Below, piece by piece: positions 11,586-22,423 of a stretch of DNA of 64,000 bases. The translations under genes were made by a program, and so were the position numbers. Source of the DNA: Deroplatys truncata (taxonomy: Eukaryota > Arthropoda > Insecta > Mantodea > Mantidae). Numbering within the stretch: position 1 is the first letter of the stretch; every line of letters begins with the position of its first letter. The stretch spans positions 215,923,290-215,987,289 of the forward strand of contig CM060990.1 of NCBI GenBank assembly GCA_030765065.1, read 5' to 3'. Under the pieces are notes generated by a model. That model was not told where the DNA came from and made no database searches. It was given only the letters and a program-made list of their open reading frames with translations.

Positions 11586-12210
11586 AGCGAAATAAATCCT
11601 CCACCATTGCAACCGTCTCCGACCTCGGGCTCTGACTTCCCGGGCGTTACCCCGGCTTGGGTGAGTGGCCTATCTATACCAGACTCACCCCAGGGTCACA
11701 CCTCCCAGAACATAGACAGAGGGACCCAATCGCCGTCAGAAGCCAGTAGCTCATGCAATGGCCCCCCGCGGGACTGCAGTTGAACAGCGGATACGAACAC
11801 ATACCCTACATGACGACCCCAGGTGGTGGGGATGACGCCATTACCCACTCACCCAGCTGCGCACCCCTTTGCGCGGGTATCCGTCTGGCTGTGTCCACGG
11901 AGGATTTAAATAAAAGGATAAAAGAAACTAAAACTGTGTGGGCGTTTCGCACGCAAGGTAGGCCGGCGAAGAAGTAAAAGAGAGGCGTAAATGAATGAAC
12001 GTGGGGCGAAATGTGCAGAAATAGAAGAGAAGAAAGAAACGATGGTGAGGTGCGGTATGAATGTAATGCAAAGAACGCACGAGAGCCTACCTTGTGTCCC
12101 CCGGTCACGACAAGAACCCACCTCGACCGGATGGGGATGAGCGGATGAATATGGCGATGATTGGCTCGGGAACCCCCGGGTTCGTCAACACCCGTACTCA
12201 CATAAGGTGA
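11586..12210 (-). mobile_element. Complete 5' UTR of LINE segment B2
   Basis: About 625 bp between the ORF1 start and the outer 5' terminus, marked by CTCACATAAGGTGAGCCCC followed by a G run. In sense orientation the terminus begins with a C run, a CCCCAGGGG mini-palindrome and a CTCAC/GTGAG hairpin. LINE promoters are normally internal and located in this kind of region, but no specific promoter element can be shown here. Confidence 0.8.
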
Positions 12211-12316
12211 GCCCCTGGGGGGCGGACGGGGATGAATCCATGAAAGTGGCGATGAGTGGCTTGGGAACCCCCGGGTACGCCAACACCCGTACTCACATAA
12301 GGTGAGCCCCTAGGGG
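12211..12316 (-). mobile_element. Extra 106-bp 5' UTR terminus (third template in insertion B)
   Basis: This repeats the last ~106 bp of the 5' UTR (from 'cggacggggatgaa' to the GGTGAGCCCC end) directly after the complete B2 5' end. It differs from the adjacent B2 sequence at several bases, so it is not a recent slippage duplication of B2. It ends at the target-site duplication. Confidence 0.85.
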
Positions 12317-12559
12317 GTAGTGAATGGAGAGGGGCTTCATGTAATGCATGTATTTAATATCCACTTATTTTACATTTGAGAGAATTAGCGTGAACTGACA
12401 ACATTAAATTAAACGAACAGGCCCATGCAAGAAGATGTCAGTTTATATCTTAAAAACTCTTTGAGTACCAGACATGCAATTTAATGTACCTTCTGAAGTG
12501 TACGACTGCATCAGCAAGCCCTACCGGGACATTCAACGCAAGCCTAGTTTGATAGCATA

Positions 12560-13020
12560 TTCGTATGGACAGGATCTTAATACTGTTACCGTAATTATTG
12601 ACAGGAAGACATAAATAATTAAATAAAGAAATCATAGTAAGATAGAGAAATAATTGCAATAAATAATTTCCTTATATTAAATTAAAGTATAACGTAATAA
12701 GCGCGAGCGAAAGATTTGTCTGGACAAAAAGGTCATTAGAGAGTCATGTTAAGGAAAGTCATTAGTAATAGACGAGTAACGAACGAATTAGCATAAAGAT
12801 TCCTGGAATGCACTTACAGTTGAGTTCAGTATCTTTGAAAAGTCACGTGGGTAGGAATTCTGTAAATTAGTAAGGGAATGAAATTCTGAGATTCGAGCAA
12901 GGCACCGCATCGAGACAGCGTCAAATACGGATGCATGCAGTTTTAAGATTGGACCGCGTATGTAGGAACGCTGGTAGGGTTAGCGATAGGTAGGCGGAGC
13001 TTAAGTTAAGAAAAGAGCAT
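12560..13020 (-). repeat. Unclassified dispersed repeat, copy 1
   Basis: The reverse complement aligns with 58690-59115 over about 420 bp. Shared stretches include 'ttccaggaatctttatgcta' versus 'ttccagaatctttaagcta', 'actaatgactttc', 'ctgcaattattt', 'tttatttaat' and 'gtcaataatta'. Divergence is roughly 25-30% by eye. It has no coding capacity or recognisable termini, and could be a non-autonomous transposon or a solo LTR. Confidence 0.6.
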
Positions 13021-13299
13021 GCATTCTAAATCAGACTTACTTAAATTGTTCTTACTTACTAAATCATGTGACATACTCACGTGACTGATCTTGTGATTAC
13101 TCTTGTGGTATTTAGTTCTGTTTTAAGTTGTATAGTGCCCAGTGTCGCGCTTGAGTTAAAAATATTTTGCAGCTATTGTGAGGCATCTTTCCGAGTATAA
13201 TTTCTGCGACTTACCACAACTTAACGCTTCGCATTACTATTATTCTAGAAATAATTTAATTCTTTAATTTAACAGTCGGCGACTCCTTTCAAACAGAAT

Positions 13300-13965
13300 A
13301 TTTCAGTCAATGTTAAAATTTATCAGCTAACTGAACAGACGTTATCCTTTCGCACTACACTCACGCACACCCTAAGACAAAGAACTCTTAACTATACCAC
13401 TGTAGCAGCTGGCAGACTAGACAACGCAGAAAGAGCTAAGAGATGAAATCGCAGAACTCAACAACAAAGCAGGTAACATTGAAAATTTTAGATCAGAGAA
13501 TTACTCACTCTGGTATCGACGCTGGTACTTACATTTGTTTGTGCACACCTTCGTGCGCACAGTTGTGCACACATTCATTACTTGGTACAGTCTTCGGTAC
13601 GTACTGTTTAAGCGCTATTCACGGCTATTGCGAGAGACCTCGTCGATTAGCAATTTAGCGACTCACGGCAATTACGCTTCTAGTTTCTTTTACTGCGGAA
13701 ACAGTTACTTTCAACCGTAACTTTGATACTGCAGAAGCTACGATTAATAATTCAGTTTCTACAATTTCGAGTGCTACGATTCACAATCAGTTTCATTGTT
13801 TATCTTCAAACGGTCGGCAACACGCTTCAAAGGCTCAAGTATTAGATCGCATTAAATTTCTCAGTCAATTTAAAATGGTGTTGTCCTTTAAGAATACGCC
13901 CACACATACCCTGAAAGAAAGTACTCATAGTTCTACCACTGGAGCACCCGGCAGCAGAATCAACA
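13300..13965. repeat. Diverged ~545-bp tandem duplication ends
   Basis: The segment at about 13275-13435 ('ggcgactcctttcaaa', 'cacgcacaccctaagaca', 'ccactgtagcagctggcag') recurs at about 13815-13960 ('ggcaacacgcttcaaa', 'cacacataccctgaaaga', 'ccactggagcacccggcag'). The copies are in direct orientation about 545 bp apart. No protein is recognisable. Confidence 0.5.
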
Positions 13966-13989
13966 GCAGATACAGGAGACTACGACAAA

Positions 13990-14800
13990 AGGTGGTAACT
14001 ACATACGTTATCAGCACTTTCAATATCTTTTTCAGAAACTGCCCTCCGTTTTATCATTGTGGTTTCAAAGAAACCCAAAATCGTTCATACCGCAAACCAT
14101 TTTTCTCGTATCCAACAACTAGCAGAAGATGTGACTGATGAGAAAGATCCGTGGTTTCATCTGTCATTAACAGCCAGAGTCAGCTTCTTTGTTCCTCGTA
14201 ATCAGAGGTGGCGAAAACGTGACTCGCAAGTCATTTTGACTCGCAGGCGCCGTTCCCTCTCTGCAACCGTCCGTTTGATTTTCACATGCTGCTGAGTGGT
14301 GTAGTGCGTGTTGCATATTTGGTGACTCGCGAAAGGAAGTCGGTTTTCGTCACCCTTGCTCGTAATCACTTCAAAGCAAACTTTTAACACACAATCCAGG
14401 AGTTCGTTCTTGATGGTATTGGAGAACCGTTTAAAAATGTGGTTTGAGTCAATGCGTTCTTTCACAGCACTGTTAATATTGCTTAATAAATCAATTAATC
14501 CTAGGAACACTTCAGAATTTTCAGATGGTTCAGTCTCATCATGTCCCCTTAAAGCAAATTCAAACATAACACAAGACTTTATGCAGTTAAATTATGAGCG
14601 TTAACGCATACCTGATTTTTTCAAATTCCTGACTTGTTTCAGCTTCGCTTCTTGATAAGCACGGATTAACTTGTCGCAAGATATATTGCCTAAAACACAG
14701 CCTAGAACATTCTTCAAATGCTTTACATTTTGTTTGTTTAATAATAAGAACAACATGTCCTAGATCTGCCACTCCGTCGTAATCCAAGAATTACTGTTTC
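13990..14800 (-). pseudogene. DUF4371 / ZMYM1-like hAT-type transposase relic
   Basis: Minus-strand frames give, in order: SRSEAETSQEFEKIRYAL (14587-14787), then after a one-base shift at about 14590 FELALRGHDE-like FEFALRGHDETEPSEN (14567 leftward). Next come SNTIKNELLDCVLKVC and, in another frame near 14150, TDETTDLSHQSHLLLVV. The order RGHDE, then ELLDCxL, then ADETTD is characteristic of the DUF4371 half of hAT-derived ZMYM1-like proteins. The family's C-terminal catalytic Glu and hATC dimerisation region are not seen. At least two frameshifts make it a pseudogene. The 37-bp spacing anomalies and lack of TIRs leave the mobile element boundaries unknown. Confidence 0.72.
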
Positions 14801-15380
14801 CAAAGAGCAAACATGGAAAATAGAAAACAACATTCCTTTCCTAGATTTCACATATCCAAACATGTTCATACATTTTGGCATTAAACCGCTGGATGTAAGA
14901 ATTATTCCTTCCTCCTTTTGCGGATTGCGTTATATTTGGAGTTGGAGTTTGCTCCCTAAGTGCTTCACTAGGACGTTTTCCTCCACAAAGTTCTCCTAGA
15001 GAAAGGATACTCGATAAAGCTGTTCATAGAATACATGTTAACGCACATAACTAAATAATTACTATCCGTCATAACCCGAGTTCAGCTGAATCGAGTATTT
15101 CGTGGTTGTTTGTTGTTACCGAAAACAAGCGGTACCAACAGTTAAAGTTAAATCCGCTCCACATGTGCATCTCAGGAGAGCTTTAATATATCTGAGCTAC
15201 TTTGCTACAATATAAGATCTATTATTGCTGGTGTCAAGCAAGACAGAAAATATAACTATTAATCTCAAATCCGAGAATAGGTTATACTATACCACCCGTC
15301 TCGGACCCGATTGTCGAAATTGTTTGAATAAAAGCATTTTACAGTTATAATCATCATCATCATCAATCCACAACGAAGCG
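14800..15380. other. Spacer, nothing recognised
   Basis: AT-rich DNA between the DUF4371 relic and the repeat that hosts LINE D. A short (ATC)n run lies at about 15350. No coding or RNA gene is supported. Confidence 0.5.
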
Positions 15381-15524
15381 CTGCTGCCTGCGGTGCGAAG
15401 GACTTCGGTTCGATTTCCAGTACCGCCATGGGAAGCTTTTGCCCGTCGTGAGCCAGGATGCACTCAGGTCATTGGGACCAACTGAGGAGCCATTTTACAG
15501 AAATAGTGGAGGCTGAGGTCCTGA

Positions 15525-15935
15525 TGATGATATAGGGGTTAAGGGCGCTAAACAGCTATGGTCATCAGCGCCCTTACAATGTGTACAATTTAAAATCCGG
15601 GACACAAACCCGCTTAGTCTAATCAATAAAAACATGTCAAAGACTAAAAACCACCACTAACGACATAGTAAATAAAACAATAAAAGCTTAAATTACGTGA
15701 CAGGAACTGTAAAAGTCAAGGGACTAGAGCGCCATATGTCCCCAAAGGAGAACAGCCCCCCATTAAAACGGACAACAAAAATTCACAAAACTAAAAAACA
15801 CCCTCAGCGCATTAAATGCGTCGAATAAAACTACTGTCATTGATAAAACGTAACAGACATTCTACAGTATGCGCGTCGTCTGCCAAAGCGTTGGCTATAC
15901 CAACAGGCAAAGACACACGAACGCGCAATTGGGCT
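15525..15935 (-). mobile_element. 410-bp LINE 3' fragment D0
   Basis: Contains the 3' stem-loop (15540-15576, perfect 10-bp stem), the 3' UTR and the last ~100 bp of ORF2. It stops at 'gcgcaattgggct', where the alignment to other copies ('gcgcaacggagctaaaac') breaks and the TGA-repeat tail of the next element begins. Confidence 0.85.
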
Positions 15936-15969
15936 ATGATGATGATGATGATGATGATGAGATGGGGCT

Positions 15970-16006
15970 TAAGCGCGCTCAACTCCTAAGGTTATTAGCG
16001 CCCTTA
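15970..16006 (-). promoter_or_regulatory. LINE 3'-terminal stem-loop (copy D1)
   Basis: TAAGCGCGCT...AGCGCCCTTA. It is the same structure as in the other copies, with one mismatch in the 10-bp stem, adjacent to a longer TGA-repeat tail (15936-15962). Confidence 0.65.
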
Positions 16007-16256
16007 CTATGTGTAAAATATAAAATGTAAAAGTCAAAAAATTAAAAAAAACACACAAACCGCTTGGTCAAAAACACTAAAAAACACAACAGACCAAATA
16101 TTAAGATCTACACATTAAATCATGGTCAACAAGAGAATAAAACAACGTGTCAAGAACTGTAGAATGCGAGGGACACGAGCGCCAGATGTCCATTGGGGAG
16201 GAGTGCATCCATTAAAAGATAATGTAAAATTAAACAGCTAAAAGGCGCTCAGCGCA

Positions 16257-19200
16257 TCAAATGCGACGGCTAAAACCAATATCACTTATAAAACGTAAAA
16301 GACATTCTACAGCATGCGCGTCGTCTGCCAAAACGTTGGCTATGTCAACAGACAGACCCACGCGAACGCACAATGGAGCTAAAACTTGACACTCAGTTAA
16401 AATGTGACGCACCGTTAATGGCATATCACACTGACCACACAGAGGTGCGGGGTCACCATTAAGCAGGTATCGATGACTAAAAAGGCAATGTCCGATTCGT
16501 AGACGAGCTAAAATCACCTCTTCCCGACGAGAAGAACGAGAAGAGGTGCTCCAGATTAACGGGATAGGTTTAACCTCCCGCAACTTGTTCCCCCGGAGGG
16601 CCGTCCACTCAACGCGCTAAAGCGAGAGGATGCGGTGAGGTAAAATATCACTGAAATCAAACGAGGGAACAGAGGTAAACAATCTGCAGGATAAAATCGC
16701 AAATTTGGCAGCGGCGTCGGAAAACTCGTTCCCTGAGATGCCCACATGACCTGCAATCCACACGAAGGACACGCTGTGCCAGAAGCACCAAGCGGGTGGA
16801 GCAGGTCATGAATGCGCTGTACGAGCGGTTGGTAAGTGTACAGCGCGTTAATACTCTGAAGGGTACTCAGAGAGTCCGTACAAAAAACACAACGCCGTAA
16901 AGCTGAATGTATAAAACACATTGATAGATACTAAAAAGTTCGGCGGTATAAATCGAATATTGCCCAGGTAAACGAAAAGTAAACCTATGTGCACCAAAAA
17001 CAAAGGCACATCCTACTCCAACATCAGTCTTAAACCCATCAGTATAAATAAAATGAGTCCCCGAATTGCGCCCGTAGTTCTAAAAATGCGGATCTAAGGA
17101 CGGAAGCAGGGGTCTCAATCTTCGGCATCAACGTTAACCCAAGGTGACAGTGGGCCTCAGCGCGCGACCAAGGAGGAAAACGCGTATCCCCCCGAGCAAA
17201 GGTCCGGGCGCTGGCGGAACGTCCAATTGCCGAAGGAGCTGTCGAAATGGAACCCCTGGAGGGAGCAATGCAGAGGAGCTAATTAAATAGTGGCGATCAA
17301 GCGACTCCTCAAAAAAAAACTTGAAGGACGGATGGTCAGGCAAACTGGAGAGTCGACAGGCATAGCTGCACAAAAGCATCTCACGCCGGAAGGACAGCGG
17401 AGGCTCTGCAGCTTCAGCATACAACTGGGAACAGGGCTGGTTGGAAACCCCCCGTAGCGACTCTTATGCCACGATGGTGAATGGCATTCAATCGACGTAA
17501 CACAGATGGACGTGCCGACGAATAAACAATGCACCCGTAATCAAGCTTAGATCGGACCAAGGAGCGATAAAGGCGAAAAAGGACGGTGCGATCAGCTCCC
17601 CAGGATGTGCCACTTAAAACACGTAAACCATTAAGAGAACGGTCACACTTTGCTTTTAAAAAGGAAATGTGCGAGGTCCAATACACCTTTCTATCAAAGA
17701 TCAACCCCAAAAATTTCACCTCGTCTGCAAACGGAAGTATCTCCGGCCCAAGACGGAGAGAGGGCGGAGGGAAATACTTCCGGCGCCAGAAGTTCATGCA
17801 GACTGATTTCTCGGCAGAGAAATTAAAGCCGTTGGCGTTACTCCAGGCGTAGAGATGGTCGATACAGCTCTGGAGACGGCGTTCGAGCAGACAGGCCCGC
17901 CGTGAACTGCAACAGATCGCAAAATCGTCAACAAAAACGGACGATGAAATGCCAGGTGGAATACAATCAACAATGGGGTTGATAGCAATCGCAAAACGTG
18001 TGACACTGAATACAGAGCCCTGAGGTACACCGTTCTCTTGAATAAAACAACTGGATAAAACCAAGCCTACTCGTACACGAAAGACGCGATCCGTCAAACT
18101 CCATAAGAAATAGAGGAAAAGGACCGCGGAAATTCTATGCATGGAGTGTACGTAAAATGCCACCCTCCAACAAGTGTCAAAAGCTTTCTCCAGGTCAAAA
18201 AATAGAGCCACTGTTTGACACTTTCTCAGAAATACGTTCATAATATGCGTCGACAGAGACACCAGATGGTCGACGGTAGAGCGATGGCGACGAAATGCAC
18301 ACGGAGCGTTCGCCAGAAGTTCCTGAATCTCAAACCCACCACCTCAACCGCCCGTTGATCATGCGCTCCATCACCTTGCAAAGCCAATTGGTGAGGGAGA
18401 TAGGGCGGTAGCTGGAAGGTAGTTGGCGATCCTTCCCAGGCTTAAGTATAGCGACTATGGTGGCTTCGCGCCAAACGGAAGGAAAAGGCCGTCTTGCCAA
18501 ATACGGTTATAGACCTGTAAGAGAAAGAGTTTACCGTGGCTGAAAGCTTCTTCAACATCAGGACATAAATGCCGTCCGGCCCAGGAGCGGAGGGCCTAGA
18601 GCAATGAAGAGCGTGCTCAGGCTCCCTAATTGTGAAAAGTTCGTTATAACATTCAGTATTAGCAGACCGAAAATTATATGTTGCGGAATCCAGCCGGTCT
18701 TTAATGAAGCGAAAGCTGGCGAAATAATGGTCTGAAGTGGAATGTTAGCAATGTGTTAGCAATGGCAGCCGGATCCACTATGGTGGCATTGGAAACCTGA
18801 AGGCCAGACACAGTACAATGCGAAACTTTACCGGAGAAGCGACGAAGTTTATCTTAAACAACAGAGGAAGGTGTGAAGCGATTAAAAGACTCGACAGAAC
18901 GAGTCCAAGATGCGTTCTTGCTATCCTGAATACTGCGACGAGCCCTGGCGCGCGATTGTTTAAAGGTAACCAAATTATCAAGTGTAGGGTGTCGCCGAAA
19001 CACCCTAATTGCAGTTCTACGGGCACGAACGACAACCGGACACTCCTCGTTCCAACAAGGAAGGGTAAGAGGATGAACGGGGAATTGCGCGTTCGGCGGC
19101 AGATAGAACCGTAGACGCAAGGTGCTGCACCATTTGATTAACGTCAGTGAAGGGCTGGTTCGCAAAAGACACGAGGCTGGAATACAATCTCCAATCGGCC

Positions 19201-19899
19201 TTACTGAAAATCCAGGTAGGTACTCTGGAATGCTGGACGTGGTGACACAAAAGAATACGATGCAGGGGTAATGGTCGCTGGAGTAGATGTCAGCGACGAC
19301 GTTCCACTGCAGAAGACTAACAAGCTGGATGGAACAAACGGCAAGGTCTAGGAGAGAGAATGCACCAGAAGAATCAGAAATAAAAGTAGGTTCACCTATT
19401 TTGAGGATAGTGAGGTTAAGCTGATAAAAATGTCGAAAAGAAGAGTTCCCCTCGAACAAGCCCTTGGCGAACCCCACAGGGGGTGATGCGCATTAAAATC
19501 CCCCAACAGAAGAAAAGATGTTGGGAGAGCGGACAAGAGATCTCGAACGTCCGCCGGAGCGAGGGGACAAGATGGAGGTGAATACACAGAGCAAACAGAA
19601 AACAAAAAGCCGGGTAAGTGAAGGCGAACGGCAACAGCTAGAAAGACGGATGTAAGTGTGAGAGTTTGAAAATGAACGCCGTTACGCACCAATATCATGA
19701 CACCTCCATGAGCAGGAGTACCCTCCTCCGGTTCGAGATCGTAGCAAACCGGAGTATGCCCTCGGAGATCAAAAGGATCGTGAGGGCGAAGCTTTGTCTC
19801 CTACAAACACACGACCATACGTGAATGGGAACGCAATAAACGTTGCAATTCCGCCCTATGCGATCGTTCACCACGTAAATTCCAGGTCCGGACAGCCAT
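16257..19899 (-). pseudogene. LINE ORF2 (endonuclease-RT-RNase H), copy D1, inactivated
   Basis: Begins at ATG 19899 (MAVRTWNLRGERSHRAEL), 20 bp after the ORF1 stop. The catalytic QETK segment starts with a nonsense codon (Q to TAG). Endonuclease remnants include GDFNAHHPLWG (about 19480) and SSDHYPCIV (about 19280). RT is best preserved at 17414-18262: motif A FFDLEKAFDTCW, the NGVPQGSV block and motif C VFVDDFAICCSS are all present, followed by SAEKSVCMNFWRR and FLGLIFDRK. RNase H (about 16560-17070) is broken into several frames. More frameshifts than copy C suggest an older or less constrained copy. Confidence 0.88.
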
Positions 19900-19919
19900 G
19901 AATAAAACGGATAAACTGT

Positions 19920-21197
19920 CTAATTAGAAGGGAGGCTTAAAATAACCTTGTGCTTAACCTGTGGGCTCGGGCTTTTGGTATGGAGTTGGTCAGAGTCCAT
20001 AGTCTTCTCGAAGGGAGGGCCCACGCGCCCAGTGCCAGAAACCGATTCAAGCGCCGTGAATCGGTTCTGGGTGGCAATGGGTGATGGGGGCCGCTGAGCG
20101 CGGCTTGTCACAGGAGCTTCCTGACTGCGACCTTCGAGGAGAAGGTGAACTTTTCTTACCGCGCGCACGCAGAGGGTCTTTCAAAAAATCTTCCTTGCGT
20201 AGTTTCTGCTTGCACTTCTTATCAATGCTTTGTGACTTCATGACCTTAGGAGCAGTTTTAGCTGGCTTAGTAATTATAGCAGAAATGGACGGCCGGATGG
20301 TAGTGGCGGTTAATGCAACCATGGTCCAGGTCTGAGTTTCGGCATCTACTCCTGGTACTGGCGAGGCAACAACAGAACTAAATGTACCAGATCGCAACAG
20401 CGAAGGTTGGCGCGCATGGTAGCGGCTACGGGCTTCGGCGAAGGAGAGTATTTCCTTTACCCGGATCTCCTGGAGCGCCTTCTCGTCCAAGTACCGCGGA
20501 CAGTTGGCAAACGACGCAGAATGAGACCGTTTACAATTAACGCAGACGGGGGCTGTTGAACAGGTACCTTCGTGTGAGGGTTGGCTACATGATGCACAGA
20601 TGGTAACGGCACTCTTACATGAGACTTGCGTATGCCCAAAACGTTGGCATTTAAAACAACGCAGAGGTCTAGTAATATAAGGCCTCACAGCAATCCGTTC
20701 GTACCCTGCTGAAATGCTCGTGGACAGATCGACGCCATCAAATGTTAGAAACAGGGTACGAGTGGGTACCAATACGCCGTCGCGTTTGGCCTGCACTCGA
20801 TGAACCGCTGTCACCCTCTGGTCTGCAAGATATTCTACCAGGTCCTCGTCCGATATACCATCGAGGCTATGCATGGTGACAACGCCTCGACAGAAATTCA
20901 AGGTGCTGTGCTTCTCAGCACGGATAGGATAACCGTGGAGAAGCGTGGCGCGCAGCAAGGTCTTACTTTGTTGATCGGACTTACTCTGAACCAACAATGA
21001 ACCGTTTCGTAAGCGAGTGCAGGAATGAACAGGACCAGCAATTGAGTCAATGCCCTTCTGGATTATAAAAGGGTTCACCTCGAATGATTGTCCTTCCTCT
21101 GTAGGGCAAATACGAAGTAACAACCAGCTGTTGGCGGTGCTACTTCCGTTGCAAAAACTTTTCTGCGCTTGTTAATAATGGAGAAAGGATGCTCCAT
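19920..21197 (-). pseudogene. LINE ORF1, copy D1, frameshifted
   Basis: ATG 21197 (MEHPFSIINKRRK). The main open part (20047-21123) carries the zinc knuckles CFKCQRFGHTQVSC, CASCSQPSHEGTC and CVNCKRSHSASFANC. Frameshifts near 21120 and 20130 separate the N- and C-terminal ends. The C-terminal tail differs from copy B1 at many residues (TKPAKTAPKVMKSQSIDKK in place of TKPYKPGPKSMKSQAVEKK), so this copy represents a slightly different subfamily. Confidence 0.86.
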
Positions 21198-21834
21198 AGC
21201 GAAAAAAATCCTCCACCATTGCAAATGTCTCCGACCTCGATCTCTGACTTTCCGGGCGTTACCCCGGCTTGGGTGAGTGGTCTATCTATACCTATCTCAT
21301 CCCAGGGTCACACCTCCCAGGACATAGAGAGAGGGACCCAATCGCCGTCAGAAGCCAGCAGCTCATGCAATGGCCCCCCCGCGGGACTGCAGTTGAACAG
21401 CGGATACGAACACATACCCTACAGGACGACCCCGGGTGGTGGGGATGACGCCATTACCCACTCACCCAGCTGCGCACCCAGTGCGCGGGTATCCGTCAGG
21501 CTGTGTCCACGGAGGATTTAAATAAAAAGATACAAGAAACTAAAACTGTGTGGGCGTTTCGCACGCTAGGTAGGCCGGCGAAGAAGTAAAAGAGATGTGT
21601 AGATGAATGGGCTTGGGGCGAAATGTGCATAAGGAGAAGAGAAGAAAGAAACGATGGCGAGAGGCGACATGGAGTGAAATGCACAGAACGCACGAGAGTC
21701 TACCTTGAGTCCCCCGGTCACGAGAACGAACCCACCTCGACCGGACGGGGATGAAATGATGAAGATGGCGATGAGTGACTCGGGAACCCCCGGGTACGCC
21801 AAACCCGTACTCACATAAGGTGAGCCCCTGGGGG
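21198..21834 (-). mobile_element. Complete 5' UTR of LINE copy D1
   Basis: About 637 bp, ending with the family terminus CTCACATAAGGTGAGCCCC plus a G run immediately before the 14-bp target duplication. It is therefore a genuine full-length 5' end. Confidence 0.82.
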
Positions 21835-21848
21835 GGCTGAGGTCCTGA

Positions 21849-22423
21849 AATCCACATGTAGTAGGCGGCATGTTTACGGCATACTGTCTTACTGACCACA
21901 TGCCCCCCCCTATTGCTGCACACTGCGCAGGGTATCCTGACTGTGAGTGGACGGAGAGAGGCAGCATTTGGAGCTGACGTGCTGTTGTAACGTTATTCGT
22001 ATTTGGCCGAATATTTATTTATTATTTCTACTATTACTACTGCGATGGATGTATGCATGTTGCGGTAATTGTGTTCGGGCATCCAACATCGCGGATCAAA
22101 TAATATGATAAATTAATGTTTTTGTCTTTATTTTCCCTTTACGTGGAAAAGTTTTCGTTATTTTTTATTTCCTCAAAAATACGTTGCTGTTTTTAATAAA
22201 ATACTACATGCTTTATGGTATTTTCATGACAACGAAAATGTATATGCTGAATGTGAAAAATACATTTTTTTCGCATTTATTTTTAAACTCGAGTCTGGCC
22301 CAAGCCCAAGCCCGACAAACAGGTGCTTTATGGCTTGGGATCTTCGAGATGTTCTGCGCATTCATTTCACACCTACTTTCATGTGAGGTCTGTTATGACC
22401 CTTCGGTTAAAGCACGAAAACCC
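21849..22423. other. Flank of insertion D and AT-rich spacer
   Basis: The first ~120 bp continue the moderately GC-rich sequence found left of insertion D (15380-15510), as expected from a split target. It holds 'ggttcgatttcc' at about 15408, which is tRNA B-box-like, so the target may itself be a SINE-type repeat. The remainder is AT-rich with no gene seen. Confidence 0.4.

Larger units (their letters stand above)
4276..12316 (-). mobile_element. Composite I-group LINE insertion B (three segments, one TSD)
   Basis: An 8.0-kb insertion flanked by an 11-bp target-site duplication, GTAGTGAATGG, at 4265-4275 and 12317-12327. Read on the minus strand from 5' to 3' it holds three pieces. First is a 106-bp 5' UTR piece (12211-12316). 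Second is a 2.47-kb piece comprising a complete 5' UTR, ORF1 and the first part of ORF2 (9739-12210). Third is a nearly complete element (4276-9738) lacking about 480 bp of its 5' UTR. No duplication of target DNA is present at either internal junction, so independent nested insertions are unlikely. The flanking tandem duplication supplies the empty-site sequence and confirms the outer boundaries. Confidence 0.88.
15525..21834 (-). mobile_element. Composite I-group LINE insertion D (3' fragment + full-length element, one TSD)
   Basis: A 6.3-kb insertion flanked by a 14-bp target-site duplication, GGCTGAGGTCCTGA, at 15511-15524 and 21835-21848. In sense order (right to left) it is a full-length element of about 5.9 kb (15936-21834) ending in a (TCA)n tail, fused directly to a 410-bp 3' fragment of another element (15525-15935). 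The two 3' ends belong to different subfamilies: the loop in the fragment reads as in copies C and E, while the loop in the full element reads as in copy B. Two RNAs are therefore represented. No second target duplication exists at the internal junction. Confidence 0.88.

Noticed and set aside
4276..12316. Two independent nested LINE insertions instead of one composite
   Set aside because: A second target-site duplication should flank one inner segment; none is visible at 9738/9739 or 12210/12211.
15340..15510. tRNA-SINE at the left flank of insertion D (B-box-like ggttcgatttcc near 15408)
   Set aside because: No convincing A box at the right distance and no second copy in the window; kept only as a comment.
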